A DNA stretch of 44,491 nucleotides from positions 1 to 44,491 of the forward strand of contig CAMTKF010000018.1 in the NCBI GenBank assembly GCA_947072905.1. The letters are read 5' to 3'. The notes below the pieces were generated by a model. It saw only the letters and a list, made by a program, of their open reading frames with translations, was not told the DNA's origin and made no database searches. The translations under genes and the position numbers were made by a program. Shown one piece after another: positions 34,543-41,754 of the stretch. Source of the DNA: an uncultured Bacteroidales bacterium (GTDB lineage Bacteria > Bacteroidota > Bacteroidia > Bacteroidales > Muribaculaceae). Numbering within the stretch: the first letter of the stretch is position 1; each line of letters opens with the position of its first letter.

Positions 34543-36390
34543 TTATTTGCCCTCCATTATTTTGTTTACACCGTCAACGATTTCCTGTACCAGGAAGGGC
34601 TGGCCTTGGATCTTGTTGATACGACGGATGTCGAGGTTGGGGAATTTGGATTGCAGATAGTCGGCAAACATGCCGGTGTTGAGTTCGGCCACAATGATGG
34701 TCTTGTAGCGGCTGAGGATTTCGCCGGTATTGGCAGGCAGGGGATTGATGTAGCGGAACTGAGTGAAAGCCACACGGCGGCCGGCGGCGTTGAGCTCTTC
34801 GGCTGCGGTGTAGATGTGGCCGTATGTGCCGCCCCATCCTATGATGAGAGTGTCGGCATCGACATCGAGAAGCACCTGCTGCTCGGGTATGTCGTTGGCA
34901 ATGCGTTCTATTTTCTCCTTGCGCAGCATCACCATCTTCTCGTGGTTGACGGGATCGGTGGAGATAGCGCCTGTGTTTGAGTCTTTCTCAAGGCCACCGA
35001 GGCGGTGTTGCAAGCCTTCAGTGCCGGGGATAGCCCAGTAGCGGCTCAGAGTCTCGGGATTGCGCAGGTAGGGCTTCCATGATTCCTTGACCTCGGCGGG
35101 CACGTAGGGCACCTTGATTTCAGGATAGTCGCCTTCTTCGGGTATGCGCCATGCCGATGAGCCGTTGCCGATGAATGCGTCGGTAAGAAGCACTACGGGA
35201 GTCATGTGCTCGATGGCTATGCGCGAGGCTTCGAAAGCCATAGTGAAGCAGTCGGTGGGCGAAACGGGAGCCAGAACGGCCAGGGGCGATTCGCCGTTGC
35301 GGCCATAGAGAGCCTGCATCAGGTCGGTCTGTTCAGTCTTGGTGGGCAGGCCGGTTGAGGGACCGCCGCGCTGCACGTCTACAATCACCAGGGGCAGCTC
35401 GGCCATTACGGCCAGGCCTATACCTTCGCTCTTGAGGGCGAGACCGGGACCCGAGGTAGATGTAACGGCGAGGTCGCCTGCAAATGAAGCGCCTATTGCC
35501 GAGCATACGGCAGCAATCTCGTCTTCCATCTGGCAGGCCTTCACGCCGAGGTCCTTGCGCTTGGCAAGCTCGTGGAGGATGTCGGTGGCGGGGGTGATGG
35601 GGTATGAACCCAGGAAGAGGGGACGACCCGACTTCTCAGAGGCCATGATGAAGCCCCATGCGGTGGCAGTGTTGCCGTTGATATCGGTGTAGACACCCGG
35701 GCGGATGTCGTCAGATTCGATACGATAGGTAGAAACCGAAGCGTGGATATTGTGACCGTAGTCGTAGCCGGCCTGTATTACCTTGGCGTTGGCTTCGTAT
35801 ACGGCGGGCTTTTTGGCAAATTTGTTCTTGAGGAGCTTGAGGGCGCCTTCAACCGGACGGTCGAAGAGCCAGCAAACCAGACCCAACGCAAATATATTGC
35901 GGCATTTGAGTACCGATTTTGCATCCATGCCGCTGTCGGCCAGGGCGGCCTTGGTCATGGAGGTAACGGGGGCCTCGATCACCTGCGCGTTGATACCGAG
36001 CTCTGTAAAGGGATTGTCGGTGGTGAATTCAGCCTTCTTGAGACCGGATTCATTGAACGAGTCGATGTCAACGATGATGACACCGCCGGGCTTCAGAATC
36101 TTGTAGCCGCGTTTGAGGGCAGCCGGATTCATCGCTACCAGCACATCGCACTTGTCGCCGGGAGTGTGTACGCCTTTACCTACACTTGCCTGGAAGGCCG
36201 ATACGCCGCTGAGCGAACCTTGTGGTGGACGCATGTCGGCCGGATAATCGGGGAAAGTGGATACAGCATTGCCCAGACCGGCAGATACATTTGTGAAGAT
36301 GTTTCCTGCCAGCTGCATACCGTCGCCTGAGTCACCCGAAAAGCGTACTACCACCTTGTCGAGGACTTTAACATTGGTTTTCTCTAACAT
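34543..36390 (-). CDS. korA: 2-oxoacid:acceptor oxidoreductase subunit alpha (gamma-alpha fusion)
   Basis: Partner of KorB. The 615-aa protein has an N-terminal gamma-type domain (VVVRFSGDSGDGMQLAGNIF... about residues 1-190) fused to the alpha pyrimidine-binding domain (LFLGSYPITPATDILHELAK, CQMEDEIAAVCSAIGASFAG, TSTSGPGLALKSEGIGLA, and VQRGGPSTGLPTKTEQTDL). It ends with the transketolase C-terminal domain. This fused architecture is the normal KorA of Bacteroidetes. First gene of the korA-korB operon, divergent from the capsid-like cassette. Confidence 0.96.
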   Translation of the reverse strand: MLEKTNVKVLDKVVVRFSGDSGDGMQLAGNIFTNVSAGLGNAVSTFPDYPADMRPPQGSLSGVSAFQASVGKGVHTPGDKCDVLVAMNPAALKRGYKILKPGGVIIVDIDSFNESGLKKAEFTTDNPFTELGINAQVIEAPVTSMTKAALADSGMDAKSVLKCRNIFALGLVCWLFDRPVEGALKLLKNKFAKKPAVYEANAKVIQAGYDYGHNIHASVSTYRIESDDIRPGVYTDINGNTATAWGFIMASEKSGRPLFLGSYPITPATDILHELAKRKDLGVKACQMEDEIAAVCSAIGASFAGDLAVTSTSGPGLALKSEGIGLAVMAELPLVIVDVQRGGPSTGLPTKTEQTDLMQALYGRNGESPLAVLAPVSPTDCFTMAFEASRIAIEHMTPVVLLTDAFIGNGSSAWRIPEEGDYPEIKVPYVPAEVKESWKPYLRNPETLSRYWAIPGTEGLQHRLGGLEKDSNTGAISTDPVNHEKMVMLRKEKIERIANDIPEQQVLLDVDADTLIIGWGGTYGHIYTAAEELNAAGRRVAFTQFRYINPLPANTGEILSRYKTIIVAELNTGMFADYLQSKFPNLDIRRINKIQGQPFLVQEIVDGVNKIMEGK

Positions 36391-36497
36391 ATTGATTTAG
36401 GGTTAGGTTAGAAGTAAATCGCCAAAATTACTTATAATTTTAATTTTTTCTATTCAGTCGTTGACTCACACGAAGTGTGTCATTCCGTGTGGGTGTC

Positions 36498-36506
36498 GCA
36501 AAGGTA
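36498..36506 (-). promoter_or_regulatory. -7 element for korAB
   Basis: Minus strand TACCTTTGC. It would give a leader of about 100 nt that includes the CACAC/GTGTG hairpin. A second weaker candidate lies closer to the gene (36422-36430). Confidence 0.55.
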
Positions 36507-36611
36507 CTGAAAAGTTTTGGATTTAATATAACATTTCAATCAAATCTTGCCACTTTTTACGAAATACGGTGATGATTACGCGATTTCTCAACCGCAGGGG
36601 CTTCCGGGCCA

Positions 36612-36620
36612 TAACTTTGC
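36612..36620 (+). promoter_or_regulatory. -7 element for the capsid-like cassette
   Basis: TAACTTTGC is a perfect host-type match, 37 bp upstream of the 57-aa gene start. The cassette therefore has its own Bacteroidales promoter. A second TTTGC follows at 36627-36631 without a good TA. Confidence 0.7.
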
Positions 36621-36657
36621 AGTGCATTTGCAACATCATTTTTTAATCCCATACAAT

Positions 36658-36831
36658 ATGCAGCAAGAAGAATTCCCCGAAACCACACCCGCAACCGAGG
36701 CTGCCGAACAACAGGAAGACACAGCCATGTATCAGTCGCGCCGGCAGGCTCAGGCGCAGCCCGAGTCGGAAGACCCCAACGACACTTTCCTCAGCCAATT
36801 CAAGCAATCACCATCTTTTTTCTTTCTTTAA
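36658..36831 (+). CDS. 57-aa acidic protein with aromatic C-terminus, upstream of capsid-like gene
   Basis: Not recognised as a family. The first ~40 residues are polar, acidic and low in complexity (MQQEEFPETTPATEAAEQQE...), likely disordered, with 11 Asp/Glu against 3 Arg/Lys. The end is short and hydrophobic: NDTFLSQFKQSPSFFFL. I chose ATG at 36658; an in-frame start at 36547 would lie upstream of the promoter. It ends 3 bp before the capsid-like gene, so the two are surely co-translated. The layout (disordered body plus short hydrophobic tail) would suit a scaffold, a capsid-docking or cargo peptide, or a membrane-touching peptide; all of these are inference. Confidence 0.7.
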   Translation: MQQEEFPETTPATEAAEQQEDTAMYQSRRQAQAQPESEDPNDTFLSQFKQSPSFFFL

Positions 36832-36834
36832 AAT

Positions 36835-38079
36835 ATGACTTACACCAAAGCAAGCGGTGCCGACGGAGGCACCCACGTAGCGGCAGCTCCGCTCACCACC
36901 GAGGCAACCAAAGAAATAGTGCCCGACCTGCTCACCTCGGCCATCGACAGGCGTATCACCCGCATCAGGCCCGCATCAACACCTCTCGACCAGATTTCGC
37001 GCCTTGGCGGCAGCCGCCATTGCAACTCCATGAAGGTTGAATTCTACAGCGTCGATACCAAGAAGACCGAGAGCCGCCTGGCCGCAGACTGCGACCCCGA
37101 AGACAGCACCATACCTCAGGGCGACGGCTCGCGCATGATCAGAATCACTGTCGAAGACCCCTCTATATTCGACGTGTCGGAAACCATCCTGTTTCCAGGC
37201 GTGAAAGACCGCGATGGCAAGGCCGATATAGTGGCATACGTGATGGATACCGGCGAGGCCGGCGAAATCACTGTGTTGCCCACAGCCGAGATTCCCGACA
37301 CGGTCATACCCAAGGGTACTCCCGTGGTGCGTATGGGACGTGCAGCCACAGAGCTTGATGTGCAGACCGCGCAGTTCCAGGCTCTGCCCACCAAGGCCTT
37401 CAACTTCTGCCAGATTTTCAAGATGCAGGTGGAGCAGTCAACCCTGCAGAAACTGGCTTCAAAGGAAGTGGCATGGACCCTGAACGACCAGGAAGAGGCA
37501 GCCGTGATAGACATGCGCCTGGGCATGGAGAAGTCGTTTCTTTTCGGCACCCGCACCAGCTTCACCAACACCCGCAAGGGCGAGGACGTGTACCTCACCG
37601 GCGGCATCTGGAACCAGGCCACCGAGACATTTGAGTACGACGTGAACAACCTCACCCACGAGACCATAGTGGAAATATGCGCCCGTGCATTCACCGGCAA
37701 CGGCGGCTCCAAGAAGCGCATACTGCTTGCCGGCACCGGACTGGTGACAGCTCTGTCAAACCTCGACTTCAACAAGTCGGTAGACATGCGCGATCCTCAT
37801 GTGAAGTGGGGTATCGTGGCCCGCGAGATTTTCACCAACTTCGGTCAGCTCTACCTCGTCACCTCCGAGATTTTCGACCAGTGCGGCCACAAGAACGACG
37901 GATTTATCATAGATCCGGCATACATTTCGAAGTATGTGCATATCCCCTTCCATGCCGAGAAGCTCGATCTGCGTGCCTCGGGCCAGCGCAACACCGATGC
38001 CGTGGTGCTCACCGAAGCCTCGTGCCTCGTTCTCCGCTATCCCAAGTGCCACCTGCGCCTTGTCGACAAAGGAATTTAA
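36835..38079 (+). CDS. Phage-type major capsid-like protein (SU10/DUF5309-like, HK97 fold suspected)
   Basis: A 414-aa protein with the look of a tailed-phage major capsid protein of the SU10/DUF5309 group. Seen: an N-terminal arm (1-45); FNFCQIFK (189-196) followed by a long spine-like helix (200-238) containing the EKSFLFGTR block; YLTGGIWNQ (253-261); the strand-turn KRILLAGTG (294-302); WGIVAREIFTNFGQLYLVTS (325-344); and GFIIDPAYISKY (356-367). This order (arm, spine helix with 'xxGxR', 'TGGI', 'LLAGTG', 'WGI...FG.L.L', 'DP.Y') is what I know of that family; fold membership is inferred by eye. The frame is intact with host-like codon use. No terminase, portal, protease or tail genes are nearby, so it is a solitary capsid gene. 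Confidence 0.75.
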   Translation: MTYTKASGADGGTHVAAAPLTTEATKEIVPDLLTSAIDRRITRIRPASTPLDQISRLGGSRHCNSMKVEFYSVDTKKTESRLAADCDPEDSTIPQGDGSRMIRITVEDPSIFDVSETILFPGVKDRDGKADIVAYVMDTGEAGEITVLPTAEIPDTVIPKGTPVVRMGRAATELDVQTAQFQALPTKAFNFCQIFKMQVEQSTLQKLASKEVAWTLNDQEEAAVIDMRLGMEKSFLFGTRTSFTNTRKGEDVYLTGGIWNQATETFEYDVNNLTHETIVEICARAFTGNGGSKKRILLAGTGLVTALSNLDFNKSVDMRDPHVKWGIVAREIFTNFGQLYLVTSEIFDQCGHKNDGFIIDPAYISKYVHIPFHAEKLDLRASGQRNTDAVVLTEASCLVLRYPKCHLRLVDKGI

Positions 38080-38098
38080 AATTTAGAATTTAGAATTT
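38071..38098. repeat. AT-rich TTTAGAATT-type short repeat
   Basis: Three tandem variants of 'AATTTAGA/AATTTAAA' straddle the stop of the capsid-like gene, like the words at 2775-2862 and 41708-41742. Confidence 0.55.
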
Positions 38099-38099
38099 T

Positions 38100-38129
38100 C
38101 CCATGCCGCCGTATATATGGCGGCATGGG
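38100..38129 (+). promoter_or_regulatory. Strong hairpin between capsid-like gene and the third cassette gene
   Basis: Arms CCCATGCCGCC (38100-38110) and GGCGGCATGGG (38119-38129) form a perfect 11-bp GC-rich stem with an 8-nt loop. It lies 21 bp after the capsid-like stop and 15 bp before the next start. There is no T-run, so it is more likely an RNA-stability or partial attenuation element than a full terminator (inference). Confidence 0.7.
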
Positions 38130-38143
38130 GCATTTATAAAATC

Positions 38144-38698
38144 ATGAAAACTTACACTAAAACAGAAATGCTGACCATCTGGCGCAATGCGCTGGGACTC
38201 ACACCGGTAAACGACAACTGCAACATAAGCAGTGTGGAAAGCCTTGACATAGACCGCTGGCTGTGCCGGCACATGCGGCAGTGGTACCTGAATATACTTG
38301 ATACGGCCGATCCGTGGCTGTGCCCGGTCACCAACGCCGCCCGTCAGGCCGACCTGAGCCGGCGCGGCCTGTTCGGGCTGATCACTCTTCCCGAAGGCAC
38401 ACGCCGTGCGCTGTCGGTGAAGATGTCAGAGTGGATAAACCCGGTGCAGGTGCAGCCATACGTAGACGTGATGGACAGGGTGCGCCGCATGGCCTCGGCC
38501 TTTGCCCGTCCGGGCTGCCACGAGCCTCTGGCCTACAAAGGCGCGCAGGGCGTGATGGTGGCTCCGGTGCAGGGCACCGTAGAGCACCTCTCGGTAATAG
38601 CAGACCCCGGCGAGGAGCTTTACATCCTCGACGAGGTCCTTTTATCTACCATCCCCAAGTGCCTTATGCACGTACGTGACGACGGAAATTGTCTTTGA
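38144..38698 (+). CDS. 184-aa protein of unknown function, third gene of the capsid-like cassette
   Basis: Not recognised. Cytoplasmic-looking: no signal peptide or membrane helix. It starts MKTYTKTEMLTIWRNALGL, has an aromatic segment MRQWYLNILDTADPWLCPV, a basic stretch RRGLFGLITLPEGTRRALSVKMSEW, and ends with VQGTVEHLSVIADPGEELYILDE. Six Cys are present. The ATG at 38144 is preferred to one at 38117 that lies in the hairpin. In phages the gene after the major capsid gene often encodes a head-completion or connector protein, so a connector-like role is possible, but nothing in the sequence proves it. Its 3' end overlaps the convergent Na/Pi transporter gene by 35 bp. Confidence 0.75.
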   Translation: MKTYTKTEMLTIWRNALGLTPVNDNCNISSVESLDIDRWLCRHMRQWYLNILDTADPWLCPVTNAARQADLSRRGLFGLITLPEGTRRALSVKMSEWINPVQVQPYVDVMDRVRRMASAFARPGCHEPLAYKGAQGVMVAPVQGTVEHLSVIADPGEELYILDEVLLSTIPKCLMHVRDDGNCL

Positions 38699-40484
38699 TG
38701 GTGTCTACTACATTGATGATATAGTCGCCGGTGCGTTCGAGGTCGGAGATGATATCCATGTAATAGATACCGGCCTGATACTGGTATACACCGTCGTTGA
38801 TGTTCTTGAGGTTCTGCGAGCGCAGCGAGTTGCGCATGTTGTTGATTTCGCGTTCCTTGTTGTAAGAAGCCACAAGCGGACGCTCGGCCACGTTCTCCAG
38901 GTCCTTCAGCTCGGCGAGCATCAGCTCCATGGCTTCGTGGATGTAGCGGTACATGGTGTCGATATTGTTGTATATCTCTTCGTTGAACTCGGCGTGGCTC
39001 TCTATCTTGCGGTTGAGAATCTTGCCTATGCCGGCGCAGCAGTCGGCTATGCTCTCTATTTCGCTGATAATGCCGAGCATGGCTGCGATGCGGGCCTTAC
39101 CTTCGTTAGAAAGGCGTCCTTCGGCGCATCGGTTGAGGTAGCGGGCTATCTCCAGTTCCATGCGGTCTGATATGTCCTCATATTTCTCAAGTCGCGAATA
39201 CAGGGTGTTGAATTCCTCGCTCTCGGCCTTGGTGTGTATGAGTGTCTGAGCCATGTCGACCATGCGGTAAACTCGCTCGGCAAATACGCTGATTTCTTTT
39301 TCGGCCTGGGTGATATTGAGTTCTGAAGCGTTGAGCAGACCGCCCGAGATGAACTTGAGTGTGAATTCGTCGTCCTGCTTCTTGCCGGGAACGAGCCATT
39401 CAACGAGCTTCACATATACATTGGTAAGCCATATCATTATACCCACGTTCACTATGTTGAATGTGGTATGGAATATCGACAGGCCGAACGACACGCTCAT
39501 CTGCATGATGCCTATCTGGCGTATCACATCGTGGCCGGCGGGCAGCGAATTGTCAAACAGATGGTTGTAGATTTCGGGCTGAGTCTGTTCTATACCCGTT
39601 ACAAACATATAGAGGTCGTTGGGGTTGCCCTGGCCTATTTTCTCGGTGAGCCATGCGTTGAAGTCGGCGAAAGGCACGAAGATACAGATGCACCACACAG
39701 TACCCAGCAGGTTGAAGAGCAGGTGGCCCATGGCGGTGCGCTTGGCGGCCACGTTACCGCTCATAGAGGCGAGCAAGGGGGTGATGGTGGTACCGATATT
39801 TGAACCGAGCACCACGGCGCATGCCAGGTCGAATGTAATCCAGCCCTTGGTACACATTATAAGTACTATGGCAAATGTAGCAGCCGAGCTTTGTATGATG
39901 GCTGTGACTACAACACCTACTATAAGGAACAGGAATATGGAGCCAAGGCCCATCGAGGCATAATTGCGCAGAACGGCAAACATCTCGGGATTGGACTGAA
40001 GATCGGGCACATAGCTCGAAATCATGTTCAGGCCCATAAACAAGAAAGCAAAGCCTATGAGAAATTCACCTATACTCTTGGCTTTGCTTTTGTTTGAGAA
40101 TAACAGTACTACGGCTATGCAAATCATCGGCAGCACGGCCACCGACACATCTACTTTAAAGCCGAACAAGGCTATGATCCATGCCGTGAACGTGGTACCG
40201 ACATTGGCACCGAATATTACGGCCATCGACTGGGCCAGTGTCATAAGACCGGCGTTAACGAAGCTCACCACCATTACCGTGGAGGCCGAGGAGCTTTGTA
40301 TAAGCGCAGTAATCGCACAACCGGTGATGAGGCCGGTGAAGCGGTTGCGGGTCATTACAGAGAGGATATTGCGCAGGCGGTCGCCGGCGGCTTTCTGAAG
40401 GCCTTCGCTCATAACTTTCATTCCGTACAGGAACAAGCCTACAGCTCCGAGAAGACCTAAGAAGTCTAATAGTGTATAGTCCAT
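38664..40484 (-). CDS. Na/Pi cotransporter family protein with PhoU-like domain
   Basis: Sodium-dependent phosphate transporter-like membrane protein of 606 aa. It has two Na/Pi-cotransporter repeats with the QSSS signature (TALIQSSSAST, residues 63-66 in the motif) and its second version (AIIQSSAATF). About nine membrane helices are followed by a cytoplasmic C-terminal PhoU-like helical domain (from about residue 380, with NLDTM-like helices and NNMRNSLRSQNLKNIND). The ATG at 40484 is chosen because the in-frame start at 40535 lies upstream of the promoter (40524-40532). Its 3' end overlaps the capsid cassette's third gene by 35 bp on the other strand. Confidence 0.94.
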   Translation of the reverse strand: MDYTLLDFLGLLGAVGLFLYGMKVMSEGLQKAAGDRLRNILSVMTRNRFTGLITGCAITALIQSSSASTVMVVSFVNAGLMTLAQSMAVIFGANVGTTFTAWIIALFGFKVDVSVAVLPMICIAVVLLFSNKSKAKSIGEFLIGFAFLFMGLNMISSYVPDLQSNPEMFAVLRNYASMGLGSIFLFLIVGVVVTAIIQSSAATFAIVLIMCTKGWITFDLACAVVLGSNIGTTITPLLASMSGNVAAKRTAMGHLLFNLLGTVWCICIFVPFADFNAWLTEKIGQGNPNDLYMFVTGIEQTQPEIYNHLFDNSLPAGHDVIRQIGIMQMSVSFGLSIFHTTFNIVNVGIMIWLTNVYVKLVEWLVPGKKQDDEFTLKFISGGLLNASELNITQAEKEISVFAERVYRMVDMAQTLIHTKAESEEFNTLYSRLEKYEDISDRMELEIARYLNRCAEGRLSNEGKARIAAMLGIISEIESIADCCAGIGKILNRKIESHAEFNEEIYNNIDTMYRYIHEAMELMLAELKDLENVAERPLVASYNKEREINNMRNSLRSQNLKNINDGVYQYQAGIYYMDIISDLERTGDYIINVVDTIKDNFRRHVRA

Positions 40485-40523
40485 TATGTATGTGGCTTTA
40501 AGTAGATATCTACAAGTCGCACC

Positions 40524-40532
40524 GCAAAGATA
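40524..40532 (-). promoter_or_regulatory. -7 element for the Na/Pi cotransporter
   Basis: Minus strand TATCTTTGC, 40 bp upstream of the ATG at 40484. It supports the shorter protein. Confidence 0.65.
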
Positions 40533-40577
40533 CACAGAATTTTGAAAATTTCGCTGCTATTTTCTTAAATATTTTCA

Positions 40578-40586
40578 TACCTTTGC
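40578..40586 (+). promoter_or_regulatory. -7 element for the SGNH hydrolase gene
   Basis: Plus strand TACCTTTGC, 31 bp upstream of the ATG at 40617, divergent from the Na/Pi promoter (back-to-back, 46 bp apart). Confidence 0.7.
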
Positions 40587-40616
40587 GGAAAATATGAATC
40601 TACCTGAACACACATC

Positions 40617-41717
40617 ATGAAAAAAGCTCTTTTTATCTTAATGCTTATGGCTTTGCTGTCGCCGGCATGTCTCTTTGCCGACGACTTCAAGCTCGTCAAC
40701 GCGCTCGACCTGCGCATCATCAACAAGGGCTTCGACAACACCGAACGCCCGTATTGGAGACTCCCGGCCAATCTGAAAGACTCGTGCCGCGCCGACCTCT
40801 GGAACCGCCAGCAGTGCTCGGCCGGAATTGCTGTGCGATTCGCCACCGACTCGCGCAGCATCGGCGTGAAATACAGCCTGCTCTTCAATGCCCACATGCT
40901 GCACATGGCCGACACCGGCATCAAAGGCACCGACCTGTATATTCTCGAGGGCGACTCGGCATGGCGACACGTCAACACCAACCGTCCGCGCATAGTCAAC
41001 GACTCGCTCAAGCTCGTTGAGGCCACCTATGTATCAAACCTCGACGGCGCCATGCACGAATACATGATATATATGCCGCTGTATGACGGCGTGGAGGAGC
41101 TGTATGTCAAGGTCGACAAGGACGCCCGCATCACCGCCGGCAACCCGGCCGTGATTGACGGCTCGCGCAAAATCATGGCTTACGGCACCAGCATACTGCA
41201 GGGCGGATGCGCCTCGCGCACCGGCATGGCCGCCACAAACATCATCGGACGCGAGCTCAATGCCGAGGTAGTTAACCTTGGCTTCTCGGGCGAGGGCAAG
41301 ATGGACTCTTACATAGCCTCTACATTTGCCGAAATGGACGATATTGACCTGTTTCTGCTCGACCCCATTCCCAACTGCACCGAGATGATGTGCGACACCC
41401 TTACATACGACTTCGTGAAGACCATAGCAGCCGCCCACCCCACCACTCCGGTGGTATATGTGGCCGGTCCAATATACCCATACGCCCGCTACGACTCGCA
41501 CTTCGGCAATTATCTCCCCAAGAAGAATGCCGCCGCCCTGCGCAATATAAAGCGTCTGCAGGACGAAGGTTTCAAGAATATCTACTGGATTGACTCGGTA
41601 AACCTCGACGGACCCGAAGACGACGGCACCGTTGACGGCATACACCTCACCGACCTCGGATTCCGCCACTACGCCGACCATGTGCTGCCGCTGCTCAAGC
41701 AACTTTTGAAAATTTAG
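40617..41717 (+). CDS. SGNH/GDSL hydrolase (GxDLY plus Lipase_GDSL_3-like domains)
   Basis: Secreted esterase of 366 aa with a signal peptide (ALFILMLMALLSPACLFA). The N-terminal beta domain (about 24-180) ends with GTDLYILEGDSAWRHV, the 'GxDLY' module. The C-terminal SGNH domain has block I as MAYGTSILQGGCASRTG (catalytic Ser192), NLGFSGEGKM (block II Gly), LLDPIPNCTEMM (block III Asn), and DGTVDGIHLTD (block V Asp and His). Such enzymes de-esterify glycans or lipids; the substrate is unknown. The endonuclease gene follows 37 bp later. Confidence 0.9.
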   Translation: MKKALFILMLMALLSPACLFADDFKLVNALDLRIINKGFDNTERPYWRLPANLKDSCRADLWNRQQCSAGIAVRFATDSRSIGVKYSLLFNAHMLHMADTGIKGTDLYILEGDSAWRHVNTNRPRIVNDSLKLVEATYVSNLDGAMHEYMIYMPLYDGVEELYVKVDKDARITAGNPAVIDGSRKIMAYGTSILQGGCASRTGMAATNIIGRELNAEVVNLGFSGEGKMDSYIASTFAEMDDIDLFLLDPIPNCTEMMCDTLTYDFVKTIAAAHPTTPVVYVAGPIYPYARYDSHFGNYLPKKNAAALRNIKRLQDEGFKNIYWIDSVNLDGPEDDGTVDGIHLTDLGFRHYADHVLPLLKQLLKI

Positions 41718-41742
41718 AATTTAAAGTTTAGAATTTAGAATT
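41708..41742. repeat. AT-rich TTTAGAATT-type short repeat
   Basis: Iterated 'AATTTAGAATTTA' words in the 37-bp gap between the hydrolase and the endonuclease. It is the third place in the window with this word. Confidence 0.55.
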
Positions 41743-41754
41743 ACTACCATATAT

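Larger units (their letters stand above)
36391..36657. other. Divergent control region between korA and the capsid-like cassette
   Basis: Contains two minus-strand -7 candidates (TACCTTTGC at 36498-36506; weaker TAATTTTGG at 36422-36430), the inverted repeat CACAC-GAA-GTGTG (36467-36479) and a plus-strand -7 element TAACTTTGC (36612-36620). Confidence 0.6.

Noticed and set aside
36547-36831. 94-codon version of the acidic protein upstream of the capsid-like gene
   Set aside because: The start at 36547 precedes the -7 element at 36612-36620. The 57-codon version from 36658 fits the promoter.
36391-38698. Complete prophage around the capsid-like gene
   Set aside because: Neighbouring genes on both sides are housekeeping, and no integrase, terminase, portal, tail or lysis genes or att-like repeats were seen.
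40485-40535. Extended N-terminus of the Na/Pi transporter
   Set aside because: The promoter element 40524-40532 lies inside the extension, and the family N-terminus fits the ATG at 40484.
40594-40620. Eight-codon upstream ORF (MNLPEHTS) overlapping the hydrolase start by ATGA
   Set aside because: It lies within a few bases of the expected transcription start, so it may not be translated. It could be a coincidence; there is no support beyond the overlap.
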